A DNA stretch of 64,000 nt from Paenibacillus sp. FSL H8-0079 (GCF_037991315.1 NZ_CP150300.1:4836001-4900000); one strand, 5' to 3'; counted from the stretch's first letter, positions 1-8,785 are shown. Notes: generated by a model not told the origin, from the sequence alone. Made by a program: numbers and translations.

Positions 1-729
1 CGTCATCTGTTGCAATCGGCTATTCTTCAGATGAGCATGTAAGTAATCCCCTACTTCAACCGGAGCAATGCTGTCTTCGGAGCACTGAAGAATGAGTGTC
101 GGCACAGTAGCCTGATCCAGATCAATACGACAATCAGATAAAAACGTCACTTCGGCAAATTGTCTCGCAATATGCGGATCTCTGGAGCAGAAGCTTTTCT
201 CCAATTCTTCCGTCAGATCTTTCCGTTCCGGATTGTTCATCACAATGGGTGCCAGATAACTCGCCCATCCAATAAAATTCATCTGCATCATCTCAAGTAA
301 TTCATCGATATCATTCCGATCAAAACCTCCATAATAATTCGGAAGATCATTCACGTAACGCGGGGAAGGCCCCAGCATAACAATTTGTTTGAAATACTTG
401 GGGTTATGAATCGATGCCAGCATGCCAATCATGCTGCTGACGGAATGCCCGACAAATATGGTGTCCTGTAGTTCAAGTACTTCCATAATTTCCAGCACAT
501 CCTGGGCGTATCCTTGGAGGTTGCTATATTTGCCAGCATCATAATAGTTAATTTGAGATTCACCAGATCCAACATAATCAAACAAAACCACACGGTAGTT
601 CTCCGTAAAACTTGGAACAATGTAACGCCACATATCCTGATCGCATCCAAAACCATGAGCAAATACAATCGTTTGGCTACCTGAACCAAGAACTTTAACA
701 TTATTTCTTACAAGCACATCAATCGTCAT
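1..729 (-). CDS. rsbQ: RsbQ-like alpha/beta hydrolase, C-terminus off window
   Basis: Small cytoplasmic alpha/beta hydrolase of the RsbQ type. In Bacillus, RsbQ partners the PAS phosphatase RsbP in the energy-stress branch that activates sigma-B. The 243 visible codons contain the family signatures: FAHGFGCDQDMW near the start, FDYVGSGES, the nucleophile elbow GHSVSSMIG, and LGPSPRYVND followed by YYGGFDRND. RsbQ is about 269 residues, so only about 25 C-terminal residues, with the catalytic His, are missing beyond base 1. The start is the ATG at 729-727. A partner gene, if linked, would lie left of the window, so its role in a sigma cascade here is unproven; other RsbQ/KAI2-like hydrolases act in different pathways. 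Confidence 0.85.
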   Translation of the reverse strand, partial: MTIDVLVRNNVKVLGSGSQTIVFAHGFGCDQDMWRYIVPSFTENYRVVLFDYVGSGESQINYYDAGKYSNLQGYAQDVLEIMEVLELQDTIFVGHSVSSMIGMLASIHNPKYFKQIVMLGPSPRYVNDLPNYYGGFDRNDIDELLEMMQMNFIGWASYLAPIVMNNPERKDLTEELEKSFCSRDPHIARQFAEVTFLSDCRIDLDQATVPTLILQCSEDSIAPVEVGDYLHAHLKNSRLQQMT

Positions 730-948
730 TTCATATCACCTCTCTGAGGTAGTACTCACTTAAGTCAATCTATCTGATTATTATATCGGAAAATGTTGGG
801 ATATGGATTAAAAATTATTAATCACTTCTTTCATCTACAAAAAACTCATTAATCCATGCTCTGGATACGCACTTTACAATCTGACTATCGTCAGGTAAAA
901 TCAGTTCAACATGTCGCGCGACAGAGATTACATTTACGGAGGAATACC

Positions 949-2163
949 ATGATTACTTCAACACACAGCCCGACTCCTCAGCAACTCTGGGGAAGATCAT
1001 TCATTTTTATCATGTTAGCCAACGCATTATTGTTCATGGCCTTTGAAATGTTGCTTCCCACCTTACCTTTATTCGTTTCAAGTTTGGGTGGAGAAGCTTC
1101 CCAGATTGGGCTTGTTACTGGCATATTTATGTTCTCTGCCATCTTGATTCGGCCCTTCACATCTGTTTTGGCAGCTCGAATAGATAAAAAATATCTCTTG
1201 ATTATTGGCATCACCATCTGTGCATTAATGACTGGCGCATACTACCTATCGTCAGGTATCTGGATGATCCTCGTGTTCCGGGTAATTCATGGATTTGGAT
1301 TTGGTTTGGCAACGACATATTTTGCGACGATAGCTACAGAAAACATACCCAGGGATCGCCGGGGAGAAGGTATGGGGTACTTTGGGGTAGGGGAAACCGT
1401 CGCTATATCCATTGGTCCGCTGATCGGCACCAGCCTGTTGTTTCAATACGATTATCAGAGCCTGTTTATGGGAGGCATGTGCATTTTGCTGTTAGCACTT
1501 CTGATGGCCGTGTTTGTATCCAGAAAGCCCAGACCGTTATCTGGTAGCGAAAGCTCTGACCTTCCTGCTGCGACCGTCAAGTTGATTGAAAAGAAAGTAC
1601 TGTTCCCTTCGTTGTTGATCATGCTGGTTGGCATTGCGGCCGGCTCAATCATGTCCTTTGTAGCTTTATTTGCTGCGGAAAGAGGGTTCAACAATGTCGC
1701 CTGGTTTTTCTTTATCGTCGCCATCGCCAGCTTCGCCGTCCGACTGTTCTCTGGTAAAATGTTTGATCGATGGGGACCAGGCTCCGTGTTATTGCCTTCT
1801 GCGGTGTTTGCAATCGCAGGACTACTGGTTCTGATTATCGCCCAGAGTGATGTTCAATTCCTGATCGCTGGCGCGTTATACGGCTTTGGCTTTGGTGCCA
1901 TATTCCCGGCTATTCAGACCTGGTGTGTGAATCTTGTAGAAGAACATGAGCATGAAAATGCGATGGCTTCCTTCTTTAATTTTTTTGACCTCGGGATTGG
2001 CGGTGGCTCGTTGATCCTGGGTGTGGTGGCTTCTGCATTTTCCTATACGGTGGTGTATGCTATCTCTATAGGCATTTTTGTGGTATATATCTTGTTATAT
2101 TTGGTATACTCCCAAAAACAGCAGAGGTATACAGCTCGCCAACTGGAGGTAGACATTGAGTAA
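949..2163 (+). CDS. MFS drug-efflux-type transporter
   Basis: A 404-residue major facilitator superfamily permease with about 12 hydrophobic segments, placing it in the cytoplasmic membrane. The N-terminal half carries a GLVTGIFMFSAILIRP stretch and a motif-A-like LAARIDKK loop; the C-terminal half has a second loop, SGKMFDRWG. It resembles DHA1 multidrug exporters of the YwoG kind; the substrate cannot be read from sequence. I chose ATG 949 because GGAGG stands 5 bases upstream; the frame stays open to 856 without a ribosome site. Its end overlaps the TetR gene by 8 bases, so the pair is translationally coupled, and the regulator probably controls the transporter in response to an exported compound. 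Confidence 0.85.
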   Translation: MITSTHSPTPQQLWGRSFIFIMLANALLFMAFEMLLPTLPLFVSSLGGEASQIGLVTGIFMFSAILIRPFTSVLAARIDKKYLLIIGITICALMTGAYYLSSGIWMILVFRVIHGFGFGLATTYFATIATENIPRDRRGEGMGYFGVGETVAISIGPLIGTSLLFQYDYQSLFMGGMCILLLALLMAVFVSRKPRPLSGSESSDLPAATVKLIEKKVLFPSLLIMLVGIAAGSIMSFVALFAAERGFNNVAWFFFIVAIASFAVRLFSGKMFDRWGPGSVLLPSAVFAIAGLLVLIIAQSDVQFLIAGALYGFGFGAIFPAIQTWCVNLVEEHEHENAMASFFNFFDLGIGGGSLILGVVASAFSYTVVYAISIGIFVVYILLYLVYSQKQQRYTARQLEVDIE

Positions 2164-2719
2164 AAAACGAATCAAAGAAATTGCCATTCAACATTTTAAT
2201 CGTCTGGGTTACGAGGGGACCAAGATGGCGCAGATTGCCGAAGAGGCAGGCATTCGCAAGCAATCCCTGGCTTATCATTATTCATCCAAAAAAGCGTTAT
2301 TGCTGGAGTTATATGAGGAAGTCGTGCAGGAGGAACAACAGTTTGTACGCCAATTCTTCAGCGAGTCTGTTACCCAAACTCTGGAACAGCAGTTATATGC
2401 CTTTTTGCATGAACACAAAAATCGCTTTTTGACTCACCCGAACGTCGCTTTTATGTATATCCTTTCCTTTATCACACCGCTGGAGGTGCATGATTTTGTG
2501 CTGGCCCAATATCGAACGTACCTCGGGACACTGAAGGAAGAGCTGGCAGCCGTATTTACCAGACATCCTGATATACGCCTGAGTCCGGAAGAAGCCACCG
2601 TAGCCTTTGTCACCGTGATGGATGGATTGGATGTACAGCTCGTGTATGAGACACGGCAATCCTATGAACAAGCTTTGGCAATCACCTGGAATGTCTTCTG
2701 GTCGGGCATCCAACGCTAA
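2156..2719 (+). CDS. TetR/AcrR-family transcriptional regulator
   Basis: A 187-residue TetR-type repressor. Residues about 5-50 form the DNA-binding domain, with the recognition region around MAQIAEEAGIRKQSLAYHY; the rest is an all-helical ligand-binding and dimerisation domain without a named subfamily. It starts at a TTG (2156-2158), supported by GGAGG six bases upstream inside the end of the MFS gene, with an 8-base overlap. The MFS-TetR order in one operon suggests autoregulated control of efflux. I see no obvious operator palindrome immediately upstream of the MFS gene. Confidence 0.85.
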   Translation: MSKKRIKEIAIQHFNRLGYEGTKMAQIAEEAGIRKQSLAYHYSSKKALLLELYEEVVQEEQQFVRQFFSESVTQTLEQQLYAFLHEHKNRFLTHPNVAFMYILSFITPLEVHDFVLAQYRTYLGTLKEELAAVFTRHPDIRLSPEEATVAFVTVMDGLDVQLVYETRQSYEQALAITWNVFWSGIQR

Positions 2720-2750
2720 CGAATCGATTTCGATTAGACTGCACAAATAA

Positions 2751-2798
2751 GAGGGGCGTCCCGCCAGCCATGTTGATGACTTTTGGGACAGCCCCTCT
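2751..2798. terminator. Bidirectional terminator between tetR and lipoprotein gene
   Basis: An imperfect hairpin with arms GAGGGGCGTCCC and GGGACAGCCCCTC lies between two convergent genes. It has A-rich sequence on the left and a T-rich tail on the right, so it can stop both. Confidence 0.7.
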
Positions 2799-2804
2799 AT
2801 TTCT

Positions 2805-4439
2805 TTATTTCACGGTTAGGATCACACGTTGATAATGCTTCAACTGATGCTCTCCATCATCCTGTACTTCGGCAACGATATGAATGGTATCGCCTGATTT
2901 GGCATCGTCAGGAACGGTGAATGTCACCGCTTCGGTGTCACTGCCCTGCAATTTTATCGTATCCACCTGCTCATCCTTGGCAAGGTCACGATGCAATCCA
3001 AGCAACAGGTCGCCCGCCATTTCTGGCTGAACTTTATTCTGTTCTACTTTGGAATCCTCATATGTGTCCGCTTCGAAATATCTCCACCACGTATAGGTCA
3101 GTTGATCTCCATCCGGGTCTGTGCCCTCCGCGTGAAGAGTAACTTCCTCCCCAGGACTAACACTCAGATCCAGCCCTTCCTTAATCGTTAATGACGGATT
3201 ATGGTTGGCACCTTCGTAAGTGTCTGTAACTGCCCAGTCTGCACGTGCTGCAAAATCATCCTGCACATCGTCAAACCATCTCATCAGAGAGTATTCGGCT
3301 TCATAGCGTTTGGTGTAGGGATCGTAATCAAGCACATTATTTCTAAACAGCTTATCGTTCACAACGCCAAAGCGTCCACCCCAACCGCCGTAAGAAGGGT
3401 CTTCCATACTGCGTAGCCCATTATCGATCAGATAGAAGAAGGATGGAGAATCCCCCTCAGATATAAAATCGTATTTGTCATATTGCGGATTGTTCTTGAG
3501 ATATTCAGCACTTCCACGTTGTTCTTCGGCCAGTTCGCCTTCGATCATCTTGCCGTCACCCATTGACGCATACATATCCATCAGCTTGCCATGTCCGTCC
3601 AGAATGTTCTTGACCATCCAGTCGCCATGAAGCTTACTGTTCACTTCTTCGGCATGCATCTTCCATGCATAGGCAAAATGCCAGAAGTTGGATTGGTCGT
3701 TGAGAATGCGGATATCCGGCCAATTCTTCGCAATGTATTCGTTGTAGCTATCATCCTGATCAAGAATGATATACAGGACCAGTTTGTCGCTCACTTTTTT
3801 GCGAATCGTATCCCACTCAGCCGTGTCTTTGTATTGTTCCTCAATCGATTTCAGCGCTCTGGCTGTGGTATTAGTGCCACCCCATGTCTGAACAATCAGA
3901 TCTCGGGAATCATCGTCGAGGAAAAGAGTTTCGAGGAATTCGGAACCTTCCGTTTCCTTCTCCATCTCCCCTTTATCGGAAATATTACCGATCTTTGTCA
4001 TCGCTCGAATCTGTTCCGGCTCCGGATAGCCCTCCGCATGTTTGGACAAGTTCGGATAGATCTCGCCATAGGCATCGATCATGTCATACACCCATTGTGT
4101 GCCTGTCCAGCGGAACGGTTTTATCCCCGCTTCCTCATCTCCAGCATAATGATACACGGAGCTGGTCAGTACAATTCCGGCGAGGTCCATCTCATTCGAG
4201 TACAGCAAGAAACGAATGACCGAGTTCATATCATCCACTTCACCGTCGGTTGTAATCACCGTTCTGCCTTTGGCAGCTTGGTTGGTTGCAGGTTCCTGGG
4301 TTTCATTTCCCGTCTGCTCTGTTGCCTGATTCGGTGTGTCACTCGCGGTTTGCGGTGCTTTGGATGCGCATCCACTAATCACCAGAATTATACTGAGACA
4401 ACCTGCGGCAAAACCGTTTAACCATTTTCTCTTGTTCAT
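2805..4439 (-). CDS. Sde182-like (DUF1593) nucleoside-hydrolase-fold lipoprotein
   Basis: A 544-residue exported lipoprotein. A Lys/Arg-rich start, a hydrophobic run and the lipobox ISGC (Cys about 23) are followed by a Thr/Gln/Glu-rich linker to about residue 55. Then comes the DUF1593 domain, opening with TVITTDGEVDDMNSVIRFL, whose Asp-rich DGEVDD resembles the Ca-binding start of nucleoside hydrolases. The last ~100 residues form a beta-rich domain with DPDGDQLTYTW. The family is named after a cellulose-binding protein of Saccharophagus, so a surface role in binding or cleaving glycans is likely, but the reaction is unknown. Start ATG 4439 has GGGGAG seven bases upstream; the frame is open to 4568 but lacks a signal peptide there. 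A LicT-type RAT, a perfect promoter and a cre site lie directly upstream, tying it to beta-glucan use. Confidence 0.8.
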   Translation of the reverse strand: MNKRKWLNGFAAGCLSIILVISGCASKAPQTASDTPNQATEQTGNETQEPATNQAAKGRTVITTDGEVDDMNSVIRFLLYSNEMDLAGIVLTSSVYHYAGDEEAGIKPFRWTGTQWVYDMIDAYGEIYPNLSKHAEGYPEPEQIRAMTKIGNISDKGEMEKETEGSEFLETLFLDDDSRDLIVQTWGGTNTTARALKSIEEQYKDTAEWDTIRKKVSDKLVLYIILDQDDSYNEYIAKNWPDIRILNDQSNFWHFAYAWKMHAEEVNSKLHGDWMVKNILDGHGKLMDMYASMGDGKMIEGELAEEQRGSAEYLKNNPQYDKYDFISEGDSPSFFYLIDNGLRSMEDPSYGGWGGRFGVVNDKLFRNNVLDYDPYTKRYEAEYSLMRWFDDVQDDFAARADWAVTDTYEGANHNPSLTIKEGLDLSVSPGEEVTLHAEGTDPDGDQLTYTWWRYFEADTYEDSKVEQNKVQPEMAGDLLLGLHRDLAKDEQVDTIKLQGSDTEAVTFTVPDDAKSGDTIHIVAEVQDDGEHQLKHYQRVILTVK

Positions 4440-4531
4440 AATGCTCCCCTTTCTTGTGTACAGCGTGATGTTGGTGTCGGGATAAGTACGTCCTCTGTTT
4501 TCTATCCTTAATATGGACCGTAGAATGCAAA

Positions 4532-4612
4532 AAAACCCGAACATCAATACGAATGGCACAAAGTCCACGCATAGTGTGTTCAGGTTTTGCCTGCCCGAAG
4601 CAGTAACAATCC
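4532..4612 (-). promoter_or_regulatory. RAT antiterminator and overlapping terminator (site 1)
   Basis: Read on the minus strand, 4612-4583 is a near-consensus LicT/SacY-type RAT: GGATTGTTACTGC, a short loop, then GCAGGCAAAACC. The last AAAACC starts a 12-bp terminator stem (4588-4577 with 4543-4532) followed by a run of T. Binding of the antiterminator to the RAT would prevent the terminator. The RAT begins about seven bases after the predicted transcription start. Confidence 0.88.
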
Positions 4613-4625
4613 TTATTTGAATGAA

Positions 4626-4662
4626 ATTATATCATGTTCACGAAATAATGTAAACGTATTCA
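4626..4662 (-). promoter_or_regulatory. SigA promoter overlapped by a perfect cre site
   Basis: Minus strand: TTTACA (4654-4649), 17-base spacer, TATAAT (4631-4626). A sequence fitting the CcpA cre consensus without mismatch, TGTAAACGTATTCA on the plus strand, covers 4649-4662 and so overlaps the -35. This predicts carbon catabolite repression on top of LicT antitermination. Confidence 0.8.
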
Positions 4663-4765
4663 AAAGTTTTTTCGAATTTATCTTTGATATAGTATAATGC
4701 GTATAGCCAAGAATCAACTGGATCGGCGTAGTACTAAACCAATTTACCAGGAGGAATCAGACACC

Positions 4766-5416
4766 ATGCAACAACTGGATGCGGCCTTGAGCCGTTTTGT
4801 GGAACAGCAGGATTTATATAATGAAGCTTATGGACTTTTCCAAAATCATGATCTGCGTCCTCGCGAACAACATCACCAACCAGAAGTCGATCCGCGAGTA
4901 CCTCTTTCTCCAGAACTTCAGTATCTGTACAGTCATTATGAAATGATGGATGCGGAAGCTGAAGGTACACTCAAAATGAAAAATGCCGCCGTCGAGATCG
5001 GTGATGCCGCACTGATCTCCTTCGTTGCACCTGAACATCTGCACCGTCAGCAACTAGGTTACCGCTGGATTGGCATGAATGAACCTTATGAGGAGGCCTC
5101 CACTTGGCCAAAAAATCACGTCGTCATCGCAAATGTGAACGATGATCCGATTATTGTAGATGTGGAAGCACCGAACTCTCCCGTATATGCCGCTTTTACA
5201 GGTGGAGAAGCCAATCGTGTCGCTGATTCGCTGTCTGATTTTTTCAGTGCACTAGCTATCCTGATCGAAGCGGCACGGAGCTATGCCGGGGAAGTGAAAG
5301 ATGAAGAAACCTATGAAACCAAGCCCGAATATCTGGAGCAAGTGGAGCCTTTATTACAGGCCCTATTGGGAGAAGAGTATACTGCACATCTTTTCGAGTA
5401 TCTGTCATTTTGTTAA
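4766..5416 (+). CDS. SMI1/KNR4 (SUKH)-like protein
   Basis: A 216-residue soluble protein, acidic and rich in aromatic residues. The middle part (about 75-175) reads like the SMI1/KNR4 fold: VEIGDAALISFVAPEHL, then YRWIGMNEPYEEASTWPKNHVVIA, then a Gly/Ala turn before a long helix (SDFFSALAILIEAA). Proteins of this superfamily are often immunity proteins for polymorphic toxins, but many are orphan, and no toxin gene is adjacent. ATG 4766 is preceded by GGAGG at nine bases; the frame is open from 4697 without a ribosome site. A TATAAT at 4693-4698 could be its -10. Family assignment is by pattern only. Confidence 0.6.
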   Translation: MQQLDAALSRFVEQQDLYNEAYGLFQNHDLRPREQHHQPEVDPRVPLSPELQYLYSHYEMMDAEAEGTLKMKNAAVEIGDAALISFVAPEHLHRQQLGYRWIGMNEPYEEASTWPKNHVVIANVNDDPIIVDVEAPNSPVYAAFTGGEANRVADSLSDFFSALAILIEAARSYAGEVKDEETYETKPEYLEQVEPLLQALLGEEYTAHLFEYLSFC

Positions 5417-5450
5417 ATCATTGTCTTAAAGGAATTGGAGGGGCATCCAT

Positions 5451-6014
5451 ATGAACTATGTAGCCTTGCTGCGGGGTATTAATGTAGGTGGTAACAATAA
5501 GATTAACATGAAGCAGCTAAAAGAAACGTTTGAACAAGCAGGCATGCTGGATGTCGTGACCTACATCAACTCTGGCAATATTATTTTTGCCGATCATCAG
5601 GAACGTGTCAATGCGAATGCGGAGATATCCCATGTGTTAGAACAGGCGATCGCGGCCGATTTCGGCTTACAGATCAGGGTAATGGTGCGGAATATGGATG
5701 AAATCCAAAGCGTTATTCAGGCACTGCCAGCGGAATGGGCTAATGATGACACCGCCAAAAGTGATGTACTGTTCCTTTGGGATGAGATCAATGAGCCCTC
5801 CGTGCTGGACAAGCTGCCAATCAAACCGGGAATCGGCACGCTAATTTATATCCCCGGAGCCATTTTATATTCGGTCAGCAGAGAAGATGCGTCCAAAAGT
5901 GGCATGAACAAGCTTGTGGGGTCCAAAGTCTATGCCTATATGACGGTTAGAAATGTGAATACCACACGTAAGATCTATGCACTAATGCAGGCAGCCGCTG
6001 CTACTTCGCATTGA
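5451..6014 (+). CDS. DUF1697 family protein
   Basis: A 187-residue protein that matches DUF1697 from its first residues: MNYVALLRGINVGGNNKINM, then the INSGNIIF signature near residue 45 and a C-terminal TVRNVNTTRKI helix. Members are small cytoplasmic proteins of unknown function, common in bacteria. ATG 5451 has GGAGGGG about eight bases upstream. It lies 34 bases after the SUKH-like gene on the same strand and is probably co-transcribed, although nothing links the two functionally. Length is typical for the family, and no residues appear to be missing. Confidence 0.88.
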   Translation: MNYVALLRGINVGGNNKINMKQLKETFEQAGMLDVVTYINSGNIIFADHQERVNANAEISHVLEQAIAADFGLQIRVMVRNMDEIQSVIQALPAEWANDDTAKSDVLFLWDEINEPSVLDKLPIKPGIGTLIYIPGAILYSVSREDASKSGMNKLVGSKVYAYMTVRNVNTTRKIYALMQAAAATSH

Positions 6015-6086
6015 ATGGGACGCCGTATCCGGCTTCGCAGCACCGTACCTCTATGGCAAACATTGTAGTTTAAATCACGCTGCTAA

Positions 6087-7286
6087 CTAATGAGATCCAG
6101 CTACCGATTGGGGCTGGTTCTTTCGCATTCCCAGCATCATAATTGCCATTAAAACAACAAGAACGGCCACGAGCATAAATGGAATATGTTTGTCCACCTG
6201 GTAAAGTGTCGTTGTAAGTATCGGAGTAATGACAGCGGATATCCCCTGAATCGCTGCTACCAATCCGGCTGCTCCTCCCTGTTGTTCTTTGCTGACCGCC
6301 AGCGAAGCACCTGCCATGAAGCCCGGCATCATCAGACCCGAACCCATACCGAACAGGAAGAATGAGAAATAGTACATGGGCAACTGGGTGGATACAAGAA
6401 ACAGGACCATGCTTGCGATCAGAAAAAGGGACCCGAGCAAAATCATCGGACGTGGCTGCCATTTCAACCACTTCATCTGAATGACCTGCATGATCAACAT
6501 GGCTACTCCGGAGAACATAAGTCCAAACGAAACCATTCGGGCCGTCGCCGCTGGAGATAGAGCCAGTTGATCCTGAAAATAAAATCCCCCGACAACCTGC
6601 AATGTCATGATGCCAATCATCGTAACCAAGCCGGCAGCAAGGTACATTAGTAACCCACGTTGGAATGGGTTGACTCTAGGCGGCTTTGCCTGAATGACGG
6701 GTTTGGCTGCTGGGATTAACAACAAAGCGATAATAAACGCAGCGATCGCTATAAAAATGCCAAAATAAAGCGGCCACAGCAGACCGATGATAGTAAATGC
6801 TCCTGCAATGGCGGGTCCAAATACAAGGCCGAGTCCATTGGCAGCGCTGATAATCGCCATCCCGCTTCCCCGCTCCTCCCCTTCTGTCACATCACCCATA
6901 TAGGCCTGGGCAGAAGACAGCACGGCGGGAATAAACATGCCAATCAGACTACGCGTCACAATCAGAAGGGTAAGCAATAGGCCTCCTCCGATCCATGCAT
7001 TTAATCCGCCGTACAATGCCAAGGCAAATAATGCGCAGCTAACAGACATTCCTATGAATCCAATCAATATGATAGGTTTTCTACCCTTCAGATCACTGAA
7101 TCTTCCCCATACTGGAGCCATGACAGCCATCATAATGGACCCAAGTGAAATAATAAGACCGGAATGGCTTTCTTTCATACCCAACTCGCGAATAAGCGGC
7201 GGCATAATGGGTGCAATCAGCATCAGACCCAACATGGCTGCAAATACGCTAAAAAAAATACTTCCTCTGATTCGGTTCATGCTCAT
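6087..7286 (-). CDS. MFS transporter, probable efflux (siderophore or drug)
   Basis: A 399-residue major facilitator with 12 predicted membrane segments and a textbook motif A, GRFSDLKGRKP, in the first cytoplasmic loop. It belongs to the drug:proton antiporter 1 group that includes TetA-like and siderophore exporters. The start ATG 7286 follows GAGGAG closely. It sits 308 bases downstream of, and co-directional with, a PchR/YbtA-like AraC gene that has a Fur box. That context favours a role in iron-siderophore export, but there is no siderophore synthesis gene in the window. A perfect 18-bp palindrome lies just before its start. Confidence 0.8.
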   Translation of the reverse strand: MSMNRIRGSIFFSVFAAMLGLMLIAPIMPPLIRELGMKESHSGLIISLGSIMMAVMAPVWGRFSDLKGRKPIILIGFIGMSVSCALFALALYGGLNAWIGGGLLLTLLIVTRSLIGMFIPAVLSSAQAYMGDVTEGEERGSGMAIISAANGLGLVFGPAIAGAFTIIGLLWPLYFGIFIAIAAFIIALLLIPAAKPVIQAKPPRVNPFQRGLLMYLAAGLVTMIGIMTLQVVGGFYFQDQLALSPAATARMVSFGLMFSGVAMLIMQVIQMKWLKWQPRPMILLGSLFLIASMVLFLVSTQLPMYYFSFFLFGMGSGLMMPGFMAGASLAVSKEQQGGAAGLVAAIQGISAVITPILTTTLYQVDKHIPFMLVAVLVVLMAIMMLGMRKNQPQSVAGSH

Positions 7287-7304
7287 ACACTCCTCTATAT
7301 TTCA

Positions 7305-7322
7305 GTACAGTATCCACTGTAC
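7305..7322. promoter_or_regulatory. 18-bp palindromic operator candidate
   Basis: GTACAGTATCCACTGTAC is a perfect 7-4-7 inverted repeat 19 bases upstream of the MFS start codon. On the minus strand it overlaps a possible TTGTAT-N17-TACTGT promoter. It could bind a MerR- or AraC-type regulator; the identity is unknown. Confidence 0.4.
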
Positions 7323-7594
7323 CTGGAGTATACAAGGCTGAGAGAATCCCCACTGCCTCTATACGGAACAATTCACGGCAAGCCGGATTATTAATCTTAT
7401 TTTATATAAGATGAACCCTTGAAACTTTACACCAGACCACTACGATTGCAGTACCATCTTCCGATCGCTGTTATCACCTGATTTCTGTAATTCACTTCTA
7501 AGATGGGAGAAATCCGTTGATAAAGGCGAACGCTCCGCTTCTCCAGACTGGTTCTGCACTCTTCGTTCTTGTGTAATCTTTCAGTTCATCTTAT
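7323..7594. other. Intergenic stretch without a gene
   Basis: No supported coding frame or RNA gene. The left part is AT-rich; about 7500-7570 is a GC-richer block unlike its surroundings that could be a dispersed repeat, which cannot be tested from one copy. Confidence 0.4.
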
Positions 7595-8554
7595 TTAATA
7601 AATCTTTTTCATTTCAGAAGGCTTCACGCCGAATTTGCGATAAAATTGCTGCGAAAAGGCACTGACATTGCTGTAACCGACCGCAATGGCGGCCTCGGTG
7701 ACGTTGTTATCCTGATTGCGAAGCAGCTTCATGGCGTTGTCGAGACGAACCTGACGCAAATATTCGAAGACCGTACTTCCGAAAAGCGCCTTGAACCCTT
7801 TTTTTAATTTAAAATCGTTAAGACCCACTTGTCTGGACAATGCTAGCAAAGATGGAGGATCTACCATGCAGGCCTCCATAATCTCCCGCGCCGTATGTAA
7901 CTTCCGGATGTCCTCTCTGGAGAATCCCGCAGGGATTGGCGCCAGATCAAACAGTTGGATCATAAATCGATTCAAGATCTCCAAAGCTGTGGCTTCCATC
8001 ATTAAGGATGATCGATAACTGTTGTTTAATTCCACAATCAGACTGTCAATCATCGTTCGTATCCGGTTATCCAGTTGAAATACAATCGGCTTAAACACCT
8101 TCTGTCCCAACACCTGATTAAACGCAATCGGCTTGAAACTGCCCAGTTGTGCCGCAGCATAATTGAACAGAGATACCGGAATCCCCAGCGAAAAGGACGT
8201 ATACGGCTCCCTGGCCGGAGGATGAAACCACGCTTCGAAATCATGCATAAAAATAAGGGCCCCTTGCCCTATCGATAATGAATAATCCTGACCGGATATA
8301 TCCACATGTCGCTCTCCTGATAAGGCAAATTGCAATTCCACAATGGGTGTCTCGGACGCAAAATACGTAGGATAAGGCTGATGATATTCAACCTGGGAAT
8401 ATAAAATCTCAATGCCACTGTATGTTGTCACTCTTTTGACCTTACCGCTACCCGCCTTGGGAGAGAGCAGATACGTATGTTCATCTTGCTGACTGTAAGG
8501 CTCCTGGGTCAGGTAATGTTGGTATACTACGCCTAATGCATCATCCGTGCGCAT
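7595..8554 (-). CDS. AraC-family regulator, PchR/YbtA type
   Basis: A 319-residue AraC-family activator. The N-terminal ~200 residues form a sensor domain. The C-terminal ~100 residues carry two helix-turn-helix units, with LLALSRQVGLNDFKLKKGFK followed by VFEYLRQVRLDNAMKLL, the wording typical of PchR/YbtA regulators that sense ferric siderophores. The second unit ends AIAVGYSNVSAFSQQFYRKFGVKPSEMKK. ATG 8554 is preceded by GAGGTG seven bases upstream. A near-perfect Fur box lies about 60-74 bases before the start, so expression should rise when iron is scarce. Its probable target is the MFS gene downstream; which siderophore it senses is not visible. Confidence 0.85.
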   Translation of the reverse strand: MRTDDALGVVYQHYLTQEPYSQQDEHTYLLSPKAGSGKVKRVTTYSGIEILYSQVEYHQPYPTYFASETPIVELQFALSGERHVDISGQDYSLSIGQGALIFMHDFEAWFHPPAREPYTSFSLGIPVSLFNYAAAQLGSFKPIAFNQVLGQKVFKPIVFQLDNRIRTMIDSLIVELNNSYRSSLMMEATALEILNRFMIQLFDLAPIPAGFSREDIRKLHTAREIMEACMVDPPSLLALSRQVGLNDFKLKKGFKALFGSTVFEYLRQVRLDNAMKLLRNQDNNVTEAAIAVGYSNVSAFSQQFYRKFGVKPSEMKKIY

Positions 8555-8613
8555 AGGTATTCACCTCGCCTATATCTTGATCAGACTCGTCAATAAAGAA
8601 AGCCTGAATTAAT

Positions 8614-8628
8614 TGATAATGATTCTCA
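8614..8628. promoter_or_regulatory. Fur box upstream of PchR-like regulator
   Basis: TGATAATGATTCTCA matches the 7-1-7 Bacillus Fur consensus (TGATAATnATTATCA) at 14 of 15 positions, counting the free centre. It lies in an AT-rich promoter region between the AraC gene and the divergent propeller gene and could act on both. Confidence 0.75.
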
Positions 8629-8785
8629 ATTAATTCTACCGCAATTTCTTCTTTTCGGCTAGTTGGAAAGACAACATGTTTTACATAACTTGCTGACTCC
8701 TCATATTTCTTTTTAACATTTCATCCCCATACTAAAACAATTGTACATGCCATCACACACGAAACGATAAAGGGGATCTGGAACA

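Noticed and set aside
429..701. Minus-strand open frame within rsbQ in another frame
   Set aside because: The rsbQ frame encodes an intact, recognisable protein through the same bases.
3591..4421. Plus-strand open frame of 276 codons
   Set aside because: Lies wholly opposite the Sde182-like lipoprotein gene, which has signal peptide, ribosome site and promoter; the antisense product has no family features.
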